A stretch of 64,000 nt of DNA from Hericium rajendrae (GCA_033439255.1 CM065883.1:2232001-2296000), one strand, 5' to 3'. Positions 54,117 to 64,000 are shown, counted from the first letter of the stretch. The notes: generated from the sequence alone by a model not told the origin. Made by a program: numbers and translations.

Positions 54117-55308
54117 CTCGGTCGACCTCACCGCGCTCGCGCACCACATGGACTTTGTCTCCGCGTACGTCCACCCTGCGCTCTGATTTCACCTGCGCTG
54201 CACATAACATGACGCACATTCCACAGCAAGATGCTGCAGGGCATCAACGCCTACCAGACGAACACGGGCAGCGTGCACCCGCTGTCGCTGCTCCGCCTGC
54301 TCACGAAGCAGGGCCCCATCGCCGCGCGGCACGGTGGGTGTCCCGCTCACGGATGACGGCGAGATCGTGTGGACGGGCCAGCTCAGCATTGGCACGCCCC
54401 CGCAGACGTACAGCATGGACTTCGACACGGGCTCATCGGACCTGTTTCTCCCTGGCGCGGCGTGCGGCATGAGCTGCGACGGCCGTAAGCGCTACGACCC
54501 GAAGGCGAGCAGCTCGGCGAAGGATCTGGGAAAGACGTTCAAGTGCAGCTATGGGGACGGGAGCAGTGTCACGGGCGAGCAGTACTCGGAGACGGTGGTG
54601 GCGAATGGGCTGAAGGTGCTTGAGACAACTCGTCTTTGTGTGGCTGAATGGAGCTGATGTGCTTGGTTGTAGGCGACTGGTCAGACGATTGGAGCCGCGG
54701 GCAACTATTCTGATGGATTCACGTCGGGTATGGATGGCCTCGTCGGCCTCGCGTTCCAGAAGCTCTCCGTGTTCAATGCGAAGCCATGGTTTCAGACGCT
54801 CGTTGACCAGGGTCAAACAGATGCTCCTGTATTTGGGATGAAACTGGCCGACAGCGGCTCGAAGCTCTTCTTCGGTGGCATGAACAAGAACCTGTACAAA
54901 GGCGAGCCGACATATGCTCCCGTTACCCAAGAGGTATGGCTTTTGTGGAACAGTAGAGGCCGATTGTAATTGACTGTCAATTGCGGTGCGCAGGGATACT
55001 GGCAAGTGAACCTCGACGCAATGGCTGTTAGAGGCAACAAAACCGTCATCAATAAATCTGCCATCATTGACTCGAGCACGACTCTAATCCTCGGCGACAA
55101 TGCTGATGTGCTCAAGTTCTATGAGAACGTGCCCGGCTCCAAGTCTATTCACAATCAACCTGGATTGTGGTCGGGTTCGTCCGCAGTTCGCTTCCTGCTG
55201 TGCGTGGACTTCGCAGGTTGACGCTACTCCTAGTGCCTTGCAACTCGATCCCAGAAATGAGCTTGACCTTCGGCGGCAAGGAGTTCAAGGTTCCTACCTC
55301 GTCTTTCA
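54117..55308 (+). pseudogene. Pepsin-like aspartic protease, 3' truncated
   Basis: Begins inside a propeptide-like helix (LAHHMDFVSA, intron 54164-54228, KMLQGINAYQ), then mature-enzyme sequence: IGTPPQ, the first catalytic motif FDTGSS (Asp at 54424), a YGDGSS flap (about 54550), GLVGLAF, and the second motif I-I-D-S-S-T-T (Asp at 55069). It resembles secreted polyporopepsins. Faults: no signal peptide, an extra G near 54331 shifting frame, Ser for the conserved Gly in the second motif, and loss of everything after 55308, where element C begins. Introns lie at about 54622-54672 and 54933-54993. It starts exactly where the Ubp2-like gene breaks. Confidence 0.75.
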
Positions 55309-55699
55309 CATCTGAAAAATCCCAAATTTATATAGCCACCAGCCACAATTATCTATGCTATAGGTAGCTATATATATGACTTATACAGATATATAGGTCT
55401 ATAGCAGCTATATAGACTATATAGCCCAGTATGTTACCTATGTAGGCCTACATAGCCAGTTAGCACAGCTATGAAAGCTATAGACATGTCTCTACTTGCT
55501 ATAGAGCCTATGTAGCCTATGTCACCTATATCACCTGGTAAGTGTAAGCTATATGCTATGGCATCTATGAGTTTTACAGGCATTATACCCATTATCCAGA
55601 ACATAGAGATTATGCAAGTCACTCAGCAGCATGGATCAAATCAAATCAAATTATTTTCGGTCCTTAATAACTACAGAAGTAATAAATAATCTAAGTTTT

Positions 55700-56850
55700 T
55701 GAGTGCCGGCGCGGGCACTGATGCCGTTACGTGCCATCAAGCACCGGCGCCTGTTGAGCCCGCAGGCGCAGAGGGCGCGGGCATGGGCGAGGCATCGCGG
55801 GCACGTGTGGGCGGAAGGCGCGAGGTCTTGCATGCGCGGCGAACGTGGTGCGTGTGCACGTGGAGGCACTTAGCGGGTGTGCAGCTGTGTGCAGGGTGTT
55901 GAACAGGCGTGGGTGCGCGCATGTCGGGCGTGGCGCGCGCGTGCACGCGAGCGCGGGGTGTTGGCGCGGATGCGGGGCGTCGTCGCGTGCGCACCAGGTG
56001 TTCTGCGCGTGCGGTGTGTTCTGTGCGCGCGGGATGTTCTGAGCACGCGGAGCTGATTGTGCGGGCGTGCGGGGCGTTGTGGTGTACGGCAGGGGATTTG
56101 TATATGCGCGAGGGATTCTGCATGCGGGGGAGAAGTTCTGCACGCGCGCAAGGCATATTGAGGGCGCGTGCTGGGCATCGAGCGTGTGCGAGGGTTGTTG
56201 CGCGCGGCGGCTGGCCGTGGCGCGCGTGTCCGGACGTGTCGTGCACGAGCTGGCCGTGGCATGTGAGTGGGGACGTTGCACGGCGGCCAAAGCGTTGTAC
56301 GCATGTCCGGAGCGTTGCGTGCGTGTTTGAGGCGATGCGCGCGCGTGCAAAGACCGGGCTGCCAGCGCAGGACGTTGCGAAGCGTCGGCGAGCCCGCGTG
56401 GCTTGGGTCCTGTGCATTGGAGCCGTTCACGAAGCTGGTGACACGGCGGAGGTGCGAAGGGGGGTCCGGTGGGGCAGCTTGAGGCGTGCCGAGCGCGAGG
56501 GAGGACGACCGAGTCCCGTTGCCGTGGCAACGGGACGCGGACACGCGGACATCGAGGGCACGGGTGGTGACGTGGCCCGTGCGCACGTCGTTGACACCGC
56601 GCAGACGGCGTGGAACGCCGCGGGTGCGTAGTCCGTCGCCGTGCGCGCGAAGGTGGGTGCCGGGGTGCCAGTGACGGGGTGGTTTGGGCGTGGGGCGTTG
56701 GGGTTGCGCGCGGGGCAGCAGGGGGGTTTGGCGGCGTTGTTGGAGAGGCGGAAGGGGGAGTCGACGGCGAAGACGGCGAACGTGTCGACGGGGACGTGGG
56801 ACGGGCGACAGGCGGCGTGCGGGTGTTGATGGAGGGCGTGGGGGCGTCAA
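55700..56850. repeat. GC-rich minisatellite core of element C
   Basis: Degenerate direct repeats of 18-25 bp near TGTTCTGCGCGTGCGGGG are clearest at 55990-56070. CpG density is extreme. The 341- and 240-codon open frames here are composition effects; their products are Arg/Ala/Pro/Cys-rich without a domain. Confidence 0.6.
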
Positions 56851-56856
56851 AAGAAC

Positions 56857-56884
56857 GAGTGTCGCTCGAAAACGAGCGACACTC
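56857..56884. other. Perfect 12-bp hairpin of element C
   Basis: GAGTGTCGCTCG, loop AAAA, CGAGCGACACTC. The stem is perfect over 12 bp. It is followed by TGTATTAGCACGAA and, 30 bp on, TTTTTACTTACCTGCC, which reads as a consensus 5' splice site on the minus strand (AGGTAAGTAAAAA). The best preserved of the three hairpins. Confidence 0.7.
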
Positions 56885-57284
56885 TGTATTAGCACGAAGA
56901 ACTGATTAAAAAAGCATGTTTTTACTTACCTGCCACCCTCTGCCCACTGCAAACCCACTCCTGCCGTGTTGATACTCGATAGATGACGAAAAACGGGAAG
57001 GGAGGGAGGAAAGACGGAGGAGAAGGGAGAGTAGTGAGGGAGAGTAGTGAGAGTAGAACAAGTCTCGACGCGTCAACTCGGTGCTTCAGCCACCGAATGC
57101 GCGGAGAGATACAACAAATCAAATAAAACAGCCATAAATACGAAAAAAAGAGACAAACTATATATCATGTATCTAAGTACAATCCATGAGCTACGCTTGT
57201 ACCAAGCGTACAGTATACTACTGGACGGCAGGGTCAAGGCAAAGAAATCTGATACTTAGCCTCTGACGCGGGGCTCGGCAGCGC

Positions 57285-57500
57285 CCGGCAGCCATGATTC
57301 TCGGCTTCGCCCGAGATTTGTATATAAGGCTCGCGCGACGCGCCTTGCCTCTTGCTCTTTATCCCCACCATGTCCTGCCACGTCGACGCTTCGTCGTCGT
57401 CGTCGCTTGTTTGCTCGTCGTCGTTGCTCGCTTCTCATCATCATTGCTCGCTCGCTCGTCGCTGTTTGTTGCTCGTCGTTGCTATCTTTATCAAGGTAAG
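57285..57500 (+). promoter_or_regulatory. TATA promoter and leader of element C
   Basis: A small hairpin (CTCGGCTTCGCCCGAG) is followed by TATATAAGGCTCGCG at 57321 and a pyrimidine-rich start zone with repeated TCGTCG and CTCGCT words. The leader ends in AAGGTAAGC at 57494, a good 5' splice site. Elements A and B keep the TATA box and leader. The transcript would run into AT-rich DNA without an evident protein, so a non-coding spliced RNA is possible. Confidence 0.45.
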
Positions 57501-58289
57501 CTTCCATTCTTAGTCTCTTATGTCTTGTGCTAATGTCTTTATACTTGTTACAGTACCTTTGTATGCTTACTAGGTAAGCTTTATTTTGTCTTACATTCAT
57601 GTCTTTAAATTGTCTTATAGGTTTCGCTTTTTTGTTAGTTTAGTAAGCTTTTATATGTTATCTTTGTTATTGTTTAATACTTATATCTTCTTTTTCCTTA
57701 GAAATTTTCGCATTTTTGTAGTAGTGGCAAGTCTTATAGTGTTTTATATTAATCTTTACTAATGCTCTATTATCTTAGAATTTTATTAATATTTATTGTC
57801 TTGTCTTATATAATATAATGTTGTAGTTAGTCAATAAAATATCTTGCTGTTCTTTATCTTTTGTGTGATTTTTGTGAATTGTTCACTTTATTAATATGTA
57901 GATATATGTAGAATTCTATTAAGTCTAGTATGACTATAAACTCATATTATAACATTGTCATCTACTATAAATATGTAGAGTACTCAGCTGATTGTAATCA
58001 CCAAAGTATCTATGGTATCTGTAGTGAATATAATCTATATAGCTACCCTTATAGCTCTATAGCTATTATAGCTATCTCTTATAGCTTTATAGCTATCATA
58101 GCACTCTATAGCTATCCTAAGTAGCTCTATAGCACTCTATAGATGACCCCCTTCTATGGCCATCTATAGAATAGGTGGCATAGCTATGGCCCTATGACAT
58201 TTATATAATCTATATAGAGCTCTATAGCCATGTGGATTTTCTCAGATGCAGCATCGGCCCCATCTCCTCAGGGTCGAGCGATTGCGAGG

Positions 58290-58687
58290 ATGGAGGTCAC
58301 CCTTGTTGATCTTCCTCTGGTCCTGCAGATTCAACTCCAGGTGTGTAGAAATTGTGCGCTTCAACGCAGTATAGCTAACTTCGTTTGCAGAGGGCACAGT
58401 TCGACGGCGAGACGATGCAGCCTCACAAATCACAGGCGTATGTCAAGTTTGGAGAGACGCTCTGTATGGATCGTTTCCTAGACAGCGCCAACCCAGAAAA
58501 GAAGGAACGGTCAAAGGCTATTCACTCCGAGCTAAGTGCAATTCGCGATCGAATACATTTGTTGACAACGGGGAAGGTAAGGATCTGATGCATAAACTCC
58601 AGTATCTTCTATACTTACAACTGCCGCCAGCTTGCACCTTTTGGCTCAGCACTCACAAGCACGCATGCACGCGCTCTCGTCACTTGA
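58290..58687 (+). pseudogene. Ubp2-type ubiquitin-specific protease, displaced downstream part
   Basis: Resumes with M-E-V-T-L-V-D-L-P-L-V-L-Q-I-Q-L-Q at 58290, directly continuing the K-A-R at 54116 of the same protein. Exons run to 58340, 58391-58576 and 58631-58687, with introns of 50-54 bp. YKSQAYVKFGE-like and MDRFLDSANP motifs are typical of the segment after the Cys box. The reading ends at TGA 58685; the His box and C-terminus of the catalytic domain are not found. Protein order and strand agree with the part 4.17 kb upstream, so this is one gene with an insertion and not two genes. Confidence 0.8.
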
Positions 58688-59141
58688 CTCCATTGCTTCT
58701 CTGCTGCAGGGAAACCAGGGCCCCAGCACGCTCCTCAGTCTCTCCCGAACTCGTCGAACTACCTCAGCCTCGCCAGTTCGTGACCTTGTGCCCCTCTGCA
58801 ACACCCCTGTGGGCAATGATGAGGGCTGGCCCATGATGCCCGCGAAGGGCTCACTGCAGCGCCGGAAAAGCAAGTTTCGACCTGGACCAACTTCATCCTC
58901 AACATCGTCATCCGCTCGAACCTCTGCGCCTTCGCGGTCTGGGTCGAAGGCCGCCGGGTCCACTCAGACATTACCCATTCTGCTGATCATCTTTGGGTCA
59001 TTCAAGACGTTCATTCCACATCAAGGGCGAGGGCGAGCTCACTATCAATGTCACGGTTGCATACCCTTCCTCAGCTCTGATTTGCGAACATTTGGTCCTG
59101 GCCTCTGCCCACACCGCCGAAACCATCTCTGACGGCGACAT
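58688..59141 (+). other. Coding-looking remnant, unrecognised
   Basis: A Ser/Thr/Arg-rich open stretch (about 58720-58970) is followed, in another frame, by a segment with a regular beta-strand pattern (GEGELTINVTVAYPSSALI, about 59025-59085). Frames change and no family was recognised. Probably part of the mosaic of broken gene pieces. Confidence 0.35.
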
Positions 59142-59840
59142 CAGATAATCGCATCACTGCCAAGCACGAGACCCTTGGCTGGACGCATCTCTATTGTTTC
59201 CCATCACCGCCGCCCGTGAACCCTGACGGCGAACCTGTGTCTACTGCCGATGACGAGAACGACACTGTGGAGCCTCAGCTGCTGTTCACCGAGAACAACA
59301 CGAACAACAAGCACCTGTGGCAAGTCAAAAACGAGACGCCGTATGTGAAGGAGAGATTCCACGATCATATCGTTGCCGAGCATCGCTCTCCTTGAAGGGA
59401 GCCCAACAACGACATGACCTCCGCATCCTCAGACCCCAGCACGCCAATGCCCGAAACACCCTATGTGAATTCGTAACGCACAGGCACCAAGTCCGCCGCG
59501 CAATATGTGTTTAGGGATGTCCTCGGGAACGGTGGATGCTCCGTCGTACGGTTGAAGCTCACACCCCTCGCGCCGTCTGCGGACTCGACGCTCGAGGACG
59601 AGGGCCTCTTCGATGATGCGATCGAGGCACGCCACACGGAGGCAGATGAGTTCTACAGCGCGCTCGTCGTGCCGGGCCCCGTCATCAGCGACGTCGAGGG
59701 CATGCTCATCACGTCGATGTGGCCTGTCCACAAGGCGCTCAACGTGGGCGGTGATGCCAACAGGGTCATCATGTCGACATGTATATCAAGAATTTCAGCA
59801 AGGTTGTGGCGTAGGGGATCGCGGAGGACCTGGGCGGTCA
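59142..59840 (+). pseudogene. Glycoside hydrolase family 63 fragment
   Basis: Two blocks on the plus strand: TLGWTHLYCFPSPPP to ETPYVKERFHDHI (59142-59396, ends TGA) and, after a gap with a frame change, GTKSAAQYVF to EADEFYSALV (about 59480-59700). They match, as I recall it, the middle of fungal GH63 proteins (alpha-glucosidase clan related to processing glucosidase I). The catalytic (alpha/alpha)6 barrel that should follow is missing beyond about 59800. A stop and frame changes mark it as dead. Confidence 0.65.
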
Positions 59841-59849
59841 CTGTGACTG

Positions 59850-60240
59850 TCCATGTTCGATCTCATGTAGCTCACATTCTGCAAACGCGGTGAAGCGATC
59901 TTGGCAATCTTCGGGGTACCATCCGCGGAGGATAGCCGCATCTCGAAGTAACCTAAACGACAACTTCATGATGCTTGTTCAGGCCTAACCTAGGTGTGCT
60001 GCGTGAGGACCTCGGTGGGATGTTCAAAGTCGGGCTGCGGCGCGCAATGCTCAAGCTCACAGGATGCCAAGCAAATATGTCGCATCCGAGCCAGCGTTTG
60101 AATGAAGCAACGCTTGACATGTTGAACTGGCACATCAGACATGGTGGCATGGATGCAGCTGATGCCCTCGGGGCGAACATGCTTGCGGTTGTGTCGCGGT
60201 GTGGGATGGAGGAGGGGGAAGCATGGAGGTGAGATCATCC
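59850..60240 (+). pseudogene. Two-exon coding remnant, unrecognised
   Basis: A short exon (FCKRGEAILAIFGVPSAED, to about 59949), a GT-AG intron (about 59950-59984), then an open exon to TGA at about 60230 with LREDLGGMFKVGLRRAM and MLNWHIRHGGMDAADAL. Helical, leucine- and alanine-rich, no family recognised. It lies in the same direction as the GH63 piece but is not the expected GH63 continuation. Confidence 0.35.
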
Positions 60241-60806
60241 GCATCCTCGCCGCCGATCTGCACTGCTGATAACTGGATGTTGCTGAAGGGTGTCATCAAG
60301 TAGGAGGTGGATGTGCGGTGCTCGTTTGGATGCTACTACCTGCTGCTGGTCATGCCTGTGGCCGGACGTGTACAAATGCCAGTGTCTGAGCTCGATGAGT
60401 TCTTCATGGTCGGGAACACTTCAGCTACGAATGGATGGATGATCAGCTCTATACAGTATCTAGCAGTCATGTATGCATAATGTGCTAATAGAAGTTCTGG
60501 ATTATCTACGAATGCAGCGGGCGTTGATATAATGATATAGTATGTGCGAGAAATACTAATCGGGCAGAACACATGGCATGTGTTGCTGCTTCCCGCCGAA
60601 GCCTCATGTTTCAATCGTGCTTGCATCTTGATATCTCTCCACTGCGACGTGTACTGACCTCCTACTATCCAGCGATGTAAGTGTTCTCTAGACGTCTGTG
60701 ATTGTGTTGACCTCATTATCTAGGTCAATGCAACATAACACCGAGGTAACTTGAAGTTGATTCTGGATATTGATCAAGTCTTATTTCTCTGCAGGACATT
60801 GATGTC
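60241..60806. other. No gene recognised
   Basis: Spacer between the gene graveyard and the TET/JBP-like gene. A minus-strand open frame of 126 codons (60336-60716) has no recognisable feature. No inverted ends or duplication were found that would mark a border of the next transposon. Confidence 0.3.
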
Positions 60807-63800
60807 ATGGTTACGACCAACTGTAGGCTTACAGGCCTTGTCGAACTATACAAGAATGAATGCCGGGAACTGGAATTGACAGAGTATATTCTAGATGAGG
60901 CTGGCCTTGCTGAAGATCTTGCTGCTTTCGAGGTCTTGTCATCCGACCTGGTACCTCAATCGCTTCAGAGTGAGTTGTGTTATTTAAGGCATTACACCGG
61001 AATGACCATAGCACTAATCTCTTAATAACAGTCGATAAGACTGGTAGCCCATCAGATGCAACGCAACGTCGTTGCTCCACACGAACTGTTCGAGCACCAG
61101 TGCAAGACGACGACCCACGATATGAACTAACGTCATACCGCAAATCTAGCCTGCCGACTGTCACCAATGCAGAGTGGGGCCGTTCCATCCTTCCACGTCC
61201 TGCACCTGCTGGCGGTCCTATCACTCAATACAAGCCCTTCGCACGCAAACCACTAATAGCACCCACACATTCGAATCCACTATCATTTGGTGGTCAGGGC
61301 AGTGCTTCTCAGGATGACATGAACCAGCATCGGCGTTCCCCACCCAGGATCCGCACGCCCAATTATGGCTCACCCACACTCCCCGCTAACAACGAGTCGA
61401 GTCTCTCAGTCCTGGGCAATGCAACCACATTGTATGGTGCAGGATCTCGAGTACATTCTGGACGTGCTATCATCCCACTCCCTGAACGATGCAGCCATCA
61501 GGCTCAAGATCGTCTGCATGTCCCCAACAACCTATTCAGGGCCCCTACTCTTTCCAATGCATCATTCCTGGGAGGGTCTGGGGCTAGTTCTGATGGCTTG
61601 AACAGTCCAGTGCAGCGTCCTGCACGTACAGTCCGAGCACCGGTGCGAGACGATGATCCACGATATGAATTAACGTCCTATCGCAAGTCCACCTTGCCGA
61701 CCGTCACCAATGACCAGTGGGGCCCTTCCATCCTTCCTCTTACTGCAGCTACTGCAGGTTCTGTTGCTTCAAGCACCCCATTGACAGCAGCCACTGGTTC
61801 TACGTCGTCCATCTATAGTGATCTGACACACTCATCCATCAAGGATCAGATCCGAAGAACCTATCAGAATATGACTTTCAGTGCGTCTAGCAGCAAGGGA
61901 GTCTATGATAATGACCAGGACATTGAGTCGGAGGATGAGAATGATCAAGGCATTCAGATCAACCATATACAGCAGCTAGAAGTGCAAAATGCTGCCAGTG
62001 AAATGGAGCTAAAGGCGAGTCAATCTGGTCCTGAGAGAAATGAGATAGGTGCAATCTGATACATTCATCTCTGTTTTATCTTTAATTCTGACCTTATTCT
62101 TATATTTAATAGAGGATGGAGAGATTGTGGAGGACAGAGATTCAGATGATGCCAATGATGAATATGAAGAGGGTCAGGTCTTTGAATCTGATTTTGCCTC
62201 AGAGGATGGTGCAGGTTGTGCTTCTGAGTTGGATGATGTGCCATTGCCTCCCCAAAGTGAAGCAGCTAGTGAGAGTGGCTTTAGTGAAGTAGGAGAGGAT
62301 GACTTAGAAGTAAGTCTTTATGCTCACTTAAAATGTGTTTTATTAAATGGACATCCCTGTAGAATCCAGTAACATCTGAGGTATTGTGCTCTAATGATTG
62401 TATCACTTGATATCATAATTTTGAATACTATTATAGATTTTGCCAAGCCACTCTGATGCAAATATGGTATGTAACAATAAAATTTTGAATGATTGATTTA
62501 TCATATTAAGATTTTTTTTTAGTATACAGGTATCTCATCAAATCATCTTCTCTATATACAAAGCCTCAATTTGACTTTGTATTTTAGGATTCAAATGGGG
62601 TCAAGAAGATGATGGACCATGGTACCCCACTAAAATATTTGCTGACTTTTCTGATTGGTAAGTTATAGATGTTATATATTTGTGCTTCATCTTATATAAA
62701 AACAATAATCACATAGGGAGGTTGCTTCAGAGCCAGCTGATGAGACTCAGCCATTAACTAACAAGAGAAAGAGAAGAGGTCAACAATCATCTGTTAGATT
62801 TAAGGCCAAGCGTAATGCTCGTGCTGCCAATCGGCCTGGAATTCACTATGACAAGAGGCTATTCTCAAGAAGCATGAAGCATAGTCAGATAGTGAAGCTG
62901 ACTAATTATGATATTATCCAAGATGGTATGGTCAGCAACACAGGATGGATGGGCAAGCCACCTCCTGATTGGGCTAAGATCAAGATCAGAGAACTGTACT
63001 CCACCTCTGATCCAGAAAAGGCATCCTTCTTTATGAAGATCCTAGGAACATTTCTCCCTCTTTCTTATATTCAGAGATCAAAGTAAGTATATAAGAATGC
63101 TCATTCATCATTTATCTCACTTTGCAATGTAGAGAAAAAACAGCCCTATGGTTGTTAGATCAAGATAATCGGCTCTTTGCTTATAGAGGATTTTCTGCTC
63201 CCTGACTGCAAGAGTCTGCAGCTGAATTATGGGACTTGGTGAACAAGCTGCTTGAAAAAGACTTGAATGATCCTATTCTCAGAAAGAAGTGTGAAGTTGG
63301 ATCACGAGGAGCTCATTTTCCCTGTATAATTGGTCACTACAGGCAGAGTAGTCCAGTAAGATTTTACTGTTTGACTATATTTCTCATAGCTAATTAAACT
63401 TTTTCAAGGTGCCTCGCATGACAGCATGGCATACCAAGCATCTTGACCAAGTGGCTGATTTCTTAAGTCATCCATTGATCAAAAAACTCAAGTGAGCTTT
63501 TATATTGTATACTTTATTACTTTAATATGTAACAGCTTCTATAGTGAATGGATATCAAGAGTAGTAGCTATTATCTTTCCAGGCATAGCCAAGAGGTTCC
63601 AAAGATCAGCAAAATGGCACAAAGAGCAGTACAATATTGAGCCTTTTTTTGGTTTATTTTGGAATTGGTGCATCAACGGTATCTTTCCTGGTCAAGGGAG
63701 AATCCATGCCATTCCACATGCAGATGCAGTGAATCCTATTGCAGTTTGTGTTCTTATGGCGTATGTTTGTCCCAATTGTGAGTAACATTGTGATATCAAA

Positions 63801-64000
63801 AGATTGATCTCATTTATTCTGTTAGCTAAATTTGATCATACTAAAAGGACCTGGTTGGTTTTGTGGGAGGCCGGAGTTATAATTGAGGTTCCTCCTTGGG
63901 TCCCTGTTGCATATCCTTCCTCAATGTTTTTTCATTTTAATATCGACATTCATGGTAAGCATATATATATATATATACATATTCTTGCTTATGTTATATT
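60807..64000 (+). CDS. TET/JBP-like dioxygenase protein, KDZ-transposon type, runs off window
   Basis: Many small exons: 60807-60969, 61032-62048, 62113-62309, a micro-exon 62363-62380, about 62437-62466, 62588-62660, 62718-63082, then several to 63779 and 63827-63953; introns are AT-rich. The N-terminus contains a duplicated module of about 35 residues (VRAPVxDDDPRYELTSYRKS; about 61090 and 61640), then an acidic stretch and a basic KRKRR patch (about 62770). The C-terminus carries IPHADAVNPIAVCV (H-x-D, about 63710) and, after an intron, WLVLWEAGVIIEVPP and PSSMFFHFNID with a second His. This is the double-stranded beta-helix of Fe(II)/2-oxoglutarate TET/JBP enzymes, which oxidise 5-methylcytosine; in basidiomycetes such genes often ride on KDZ transposons. 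TGA at 63203-63205 interrupts the frame, so this copy may be inactive. Confidence 0.6.

Larger units (their letters stand above)
55309..58249 (+). mobile_element. CATCTG-ended element, copy C (2.9 kb)
   Basis: Ends CATCTGAAAAATCC and (inverse) CATCTGAGAAAATCC, with a 2-bp CA duplication (55307-55308, 58250-58251). Order as in copy A: AT-rich arm of TAGCTAT words (55320-55640), GC-rich minisatellite (55700-56850), hairpin (56857-56884), spacer with inverse splice site, TATA promoter (57321), a GTC/CTC-rich leader with a GGTAAG donor at 57494, then an AT-rich arm. CpG content remains high, so this copy is younger than B. It interrupts the aspartic protease fragment. Confidence 0.65.

Noticed and set aside
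55727-56909. Open frames of 341 and 240 codons in element C
   Set aside because: Same argument: stop-poor minisatellite DNA, both strands open, frames not conserved in element A.
49000-60400. A Helitron as carrier of the gene fragments
   Set aside because: No Rep-helicase sequence and no convincing TC...CTRR ends with a terminal hairpin were found, so it stays only a possibility.
1-64000. tRNA, rRNA or other structured RNA genes
   Set aside because: No cloverleaf-like A/B boxes or rRNA-like blocks were noticed; a dedicated covariance search was not possible.

Overview
The window looks like an old, heterochromatin-like, transposon-rich stretch of a filamentous basidiomycete genome, probably Agaricomycetes. 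The basis is short (~50 bp) GT-AG introns in every recognisable cellular gene, Ty3/gypsy chromoviruses, a mushroom-type Ubp2 deubiquitinase, a GH63 glucosidase fragment, a DD35E integrase-core gene of a kind common in mushrooms, and a multi-exon TET/JBP-like dioxygenase gene of the sort carried by basidiomycete KDZ-type transposons. The family names rest on motif recognition by eye; no search was run. Almost nothing here is an intact ordinary gene.

Layout. 1-7.2 kb: degenerate short repeats, a CpG-depleted relic, a 211-bp inverted-repeat element, a 2.5-kb element with CATCTG ends (copy A), a palindrome-ended element, and three tandem arrays with periods of about 157, 158 and 144 bp. 7-37 kb: a four-level nest whose junctions can be read from target-site duplications. 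An inverted relative of element A (copy B) was split by gypsy element G1 (8471-36458, TSD CAACC). G1 was split by chromovirus G2a (18656-32835, TSD CCGTG). The 5' LTR of G2a was split by sister copy G2b (25491-32590, TSD ACAAT). G1 also carries a solo G2 LTR inside its own 5' LTR and four CATCAG-ended inverted-repeat elements. 37.6-49 kb: a DD35E integrase-core gene, broken by a third G2 copy (G2c, 38190-45287, TSD CCCTG), followed by an unrecognised multi-exon gene. 49-60.3 kb: a graveyard of truncated cellular gene pieces (dihydroxyacetone kinase, Ubp2-type deubiquitinase, pepsin-like aspartic protease, GH63 and two unknowns). A third CATCTG element (copy C, 55309-58249) sits inside it. 60.8-64 kb: the TET/JBP-like gene, running off the window.

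How it fits together. The G2 copies carry gag and pol joined at a conserved GGGTTTT slippery heptamer directly before the gag stop, which points to -1 ribosomal frameshifting. G1 carries, beyond gag and pol, a third open frame of roughly 1,000 codons in the env position. Its premature stops, like those of its gag and pol, are overwhelmingly TGA at sites that read well as arginine, as expected of CGA>TGA deamination of methylated CpG. The CATCAG and CATCTG elements share 2-bp target duplications of free sequence. They may be one DNA-transposon superfamily with small derivatives (211-291 bp) and large derivatives (2.5-2.9 kb) that carry a GC-rich minisatellite, a perfect hairpin and a TATA-type promoter.
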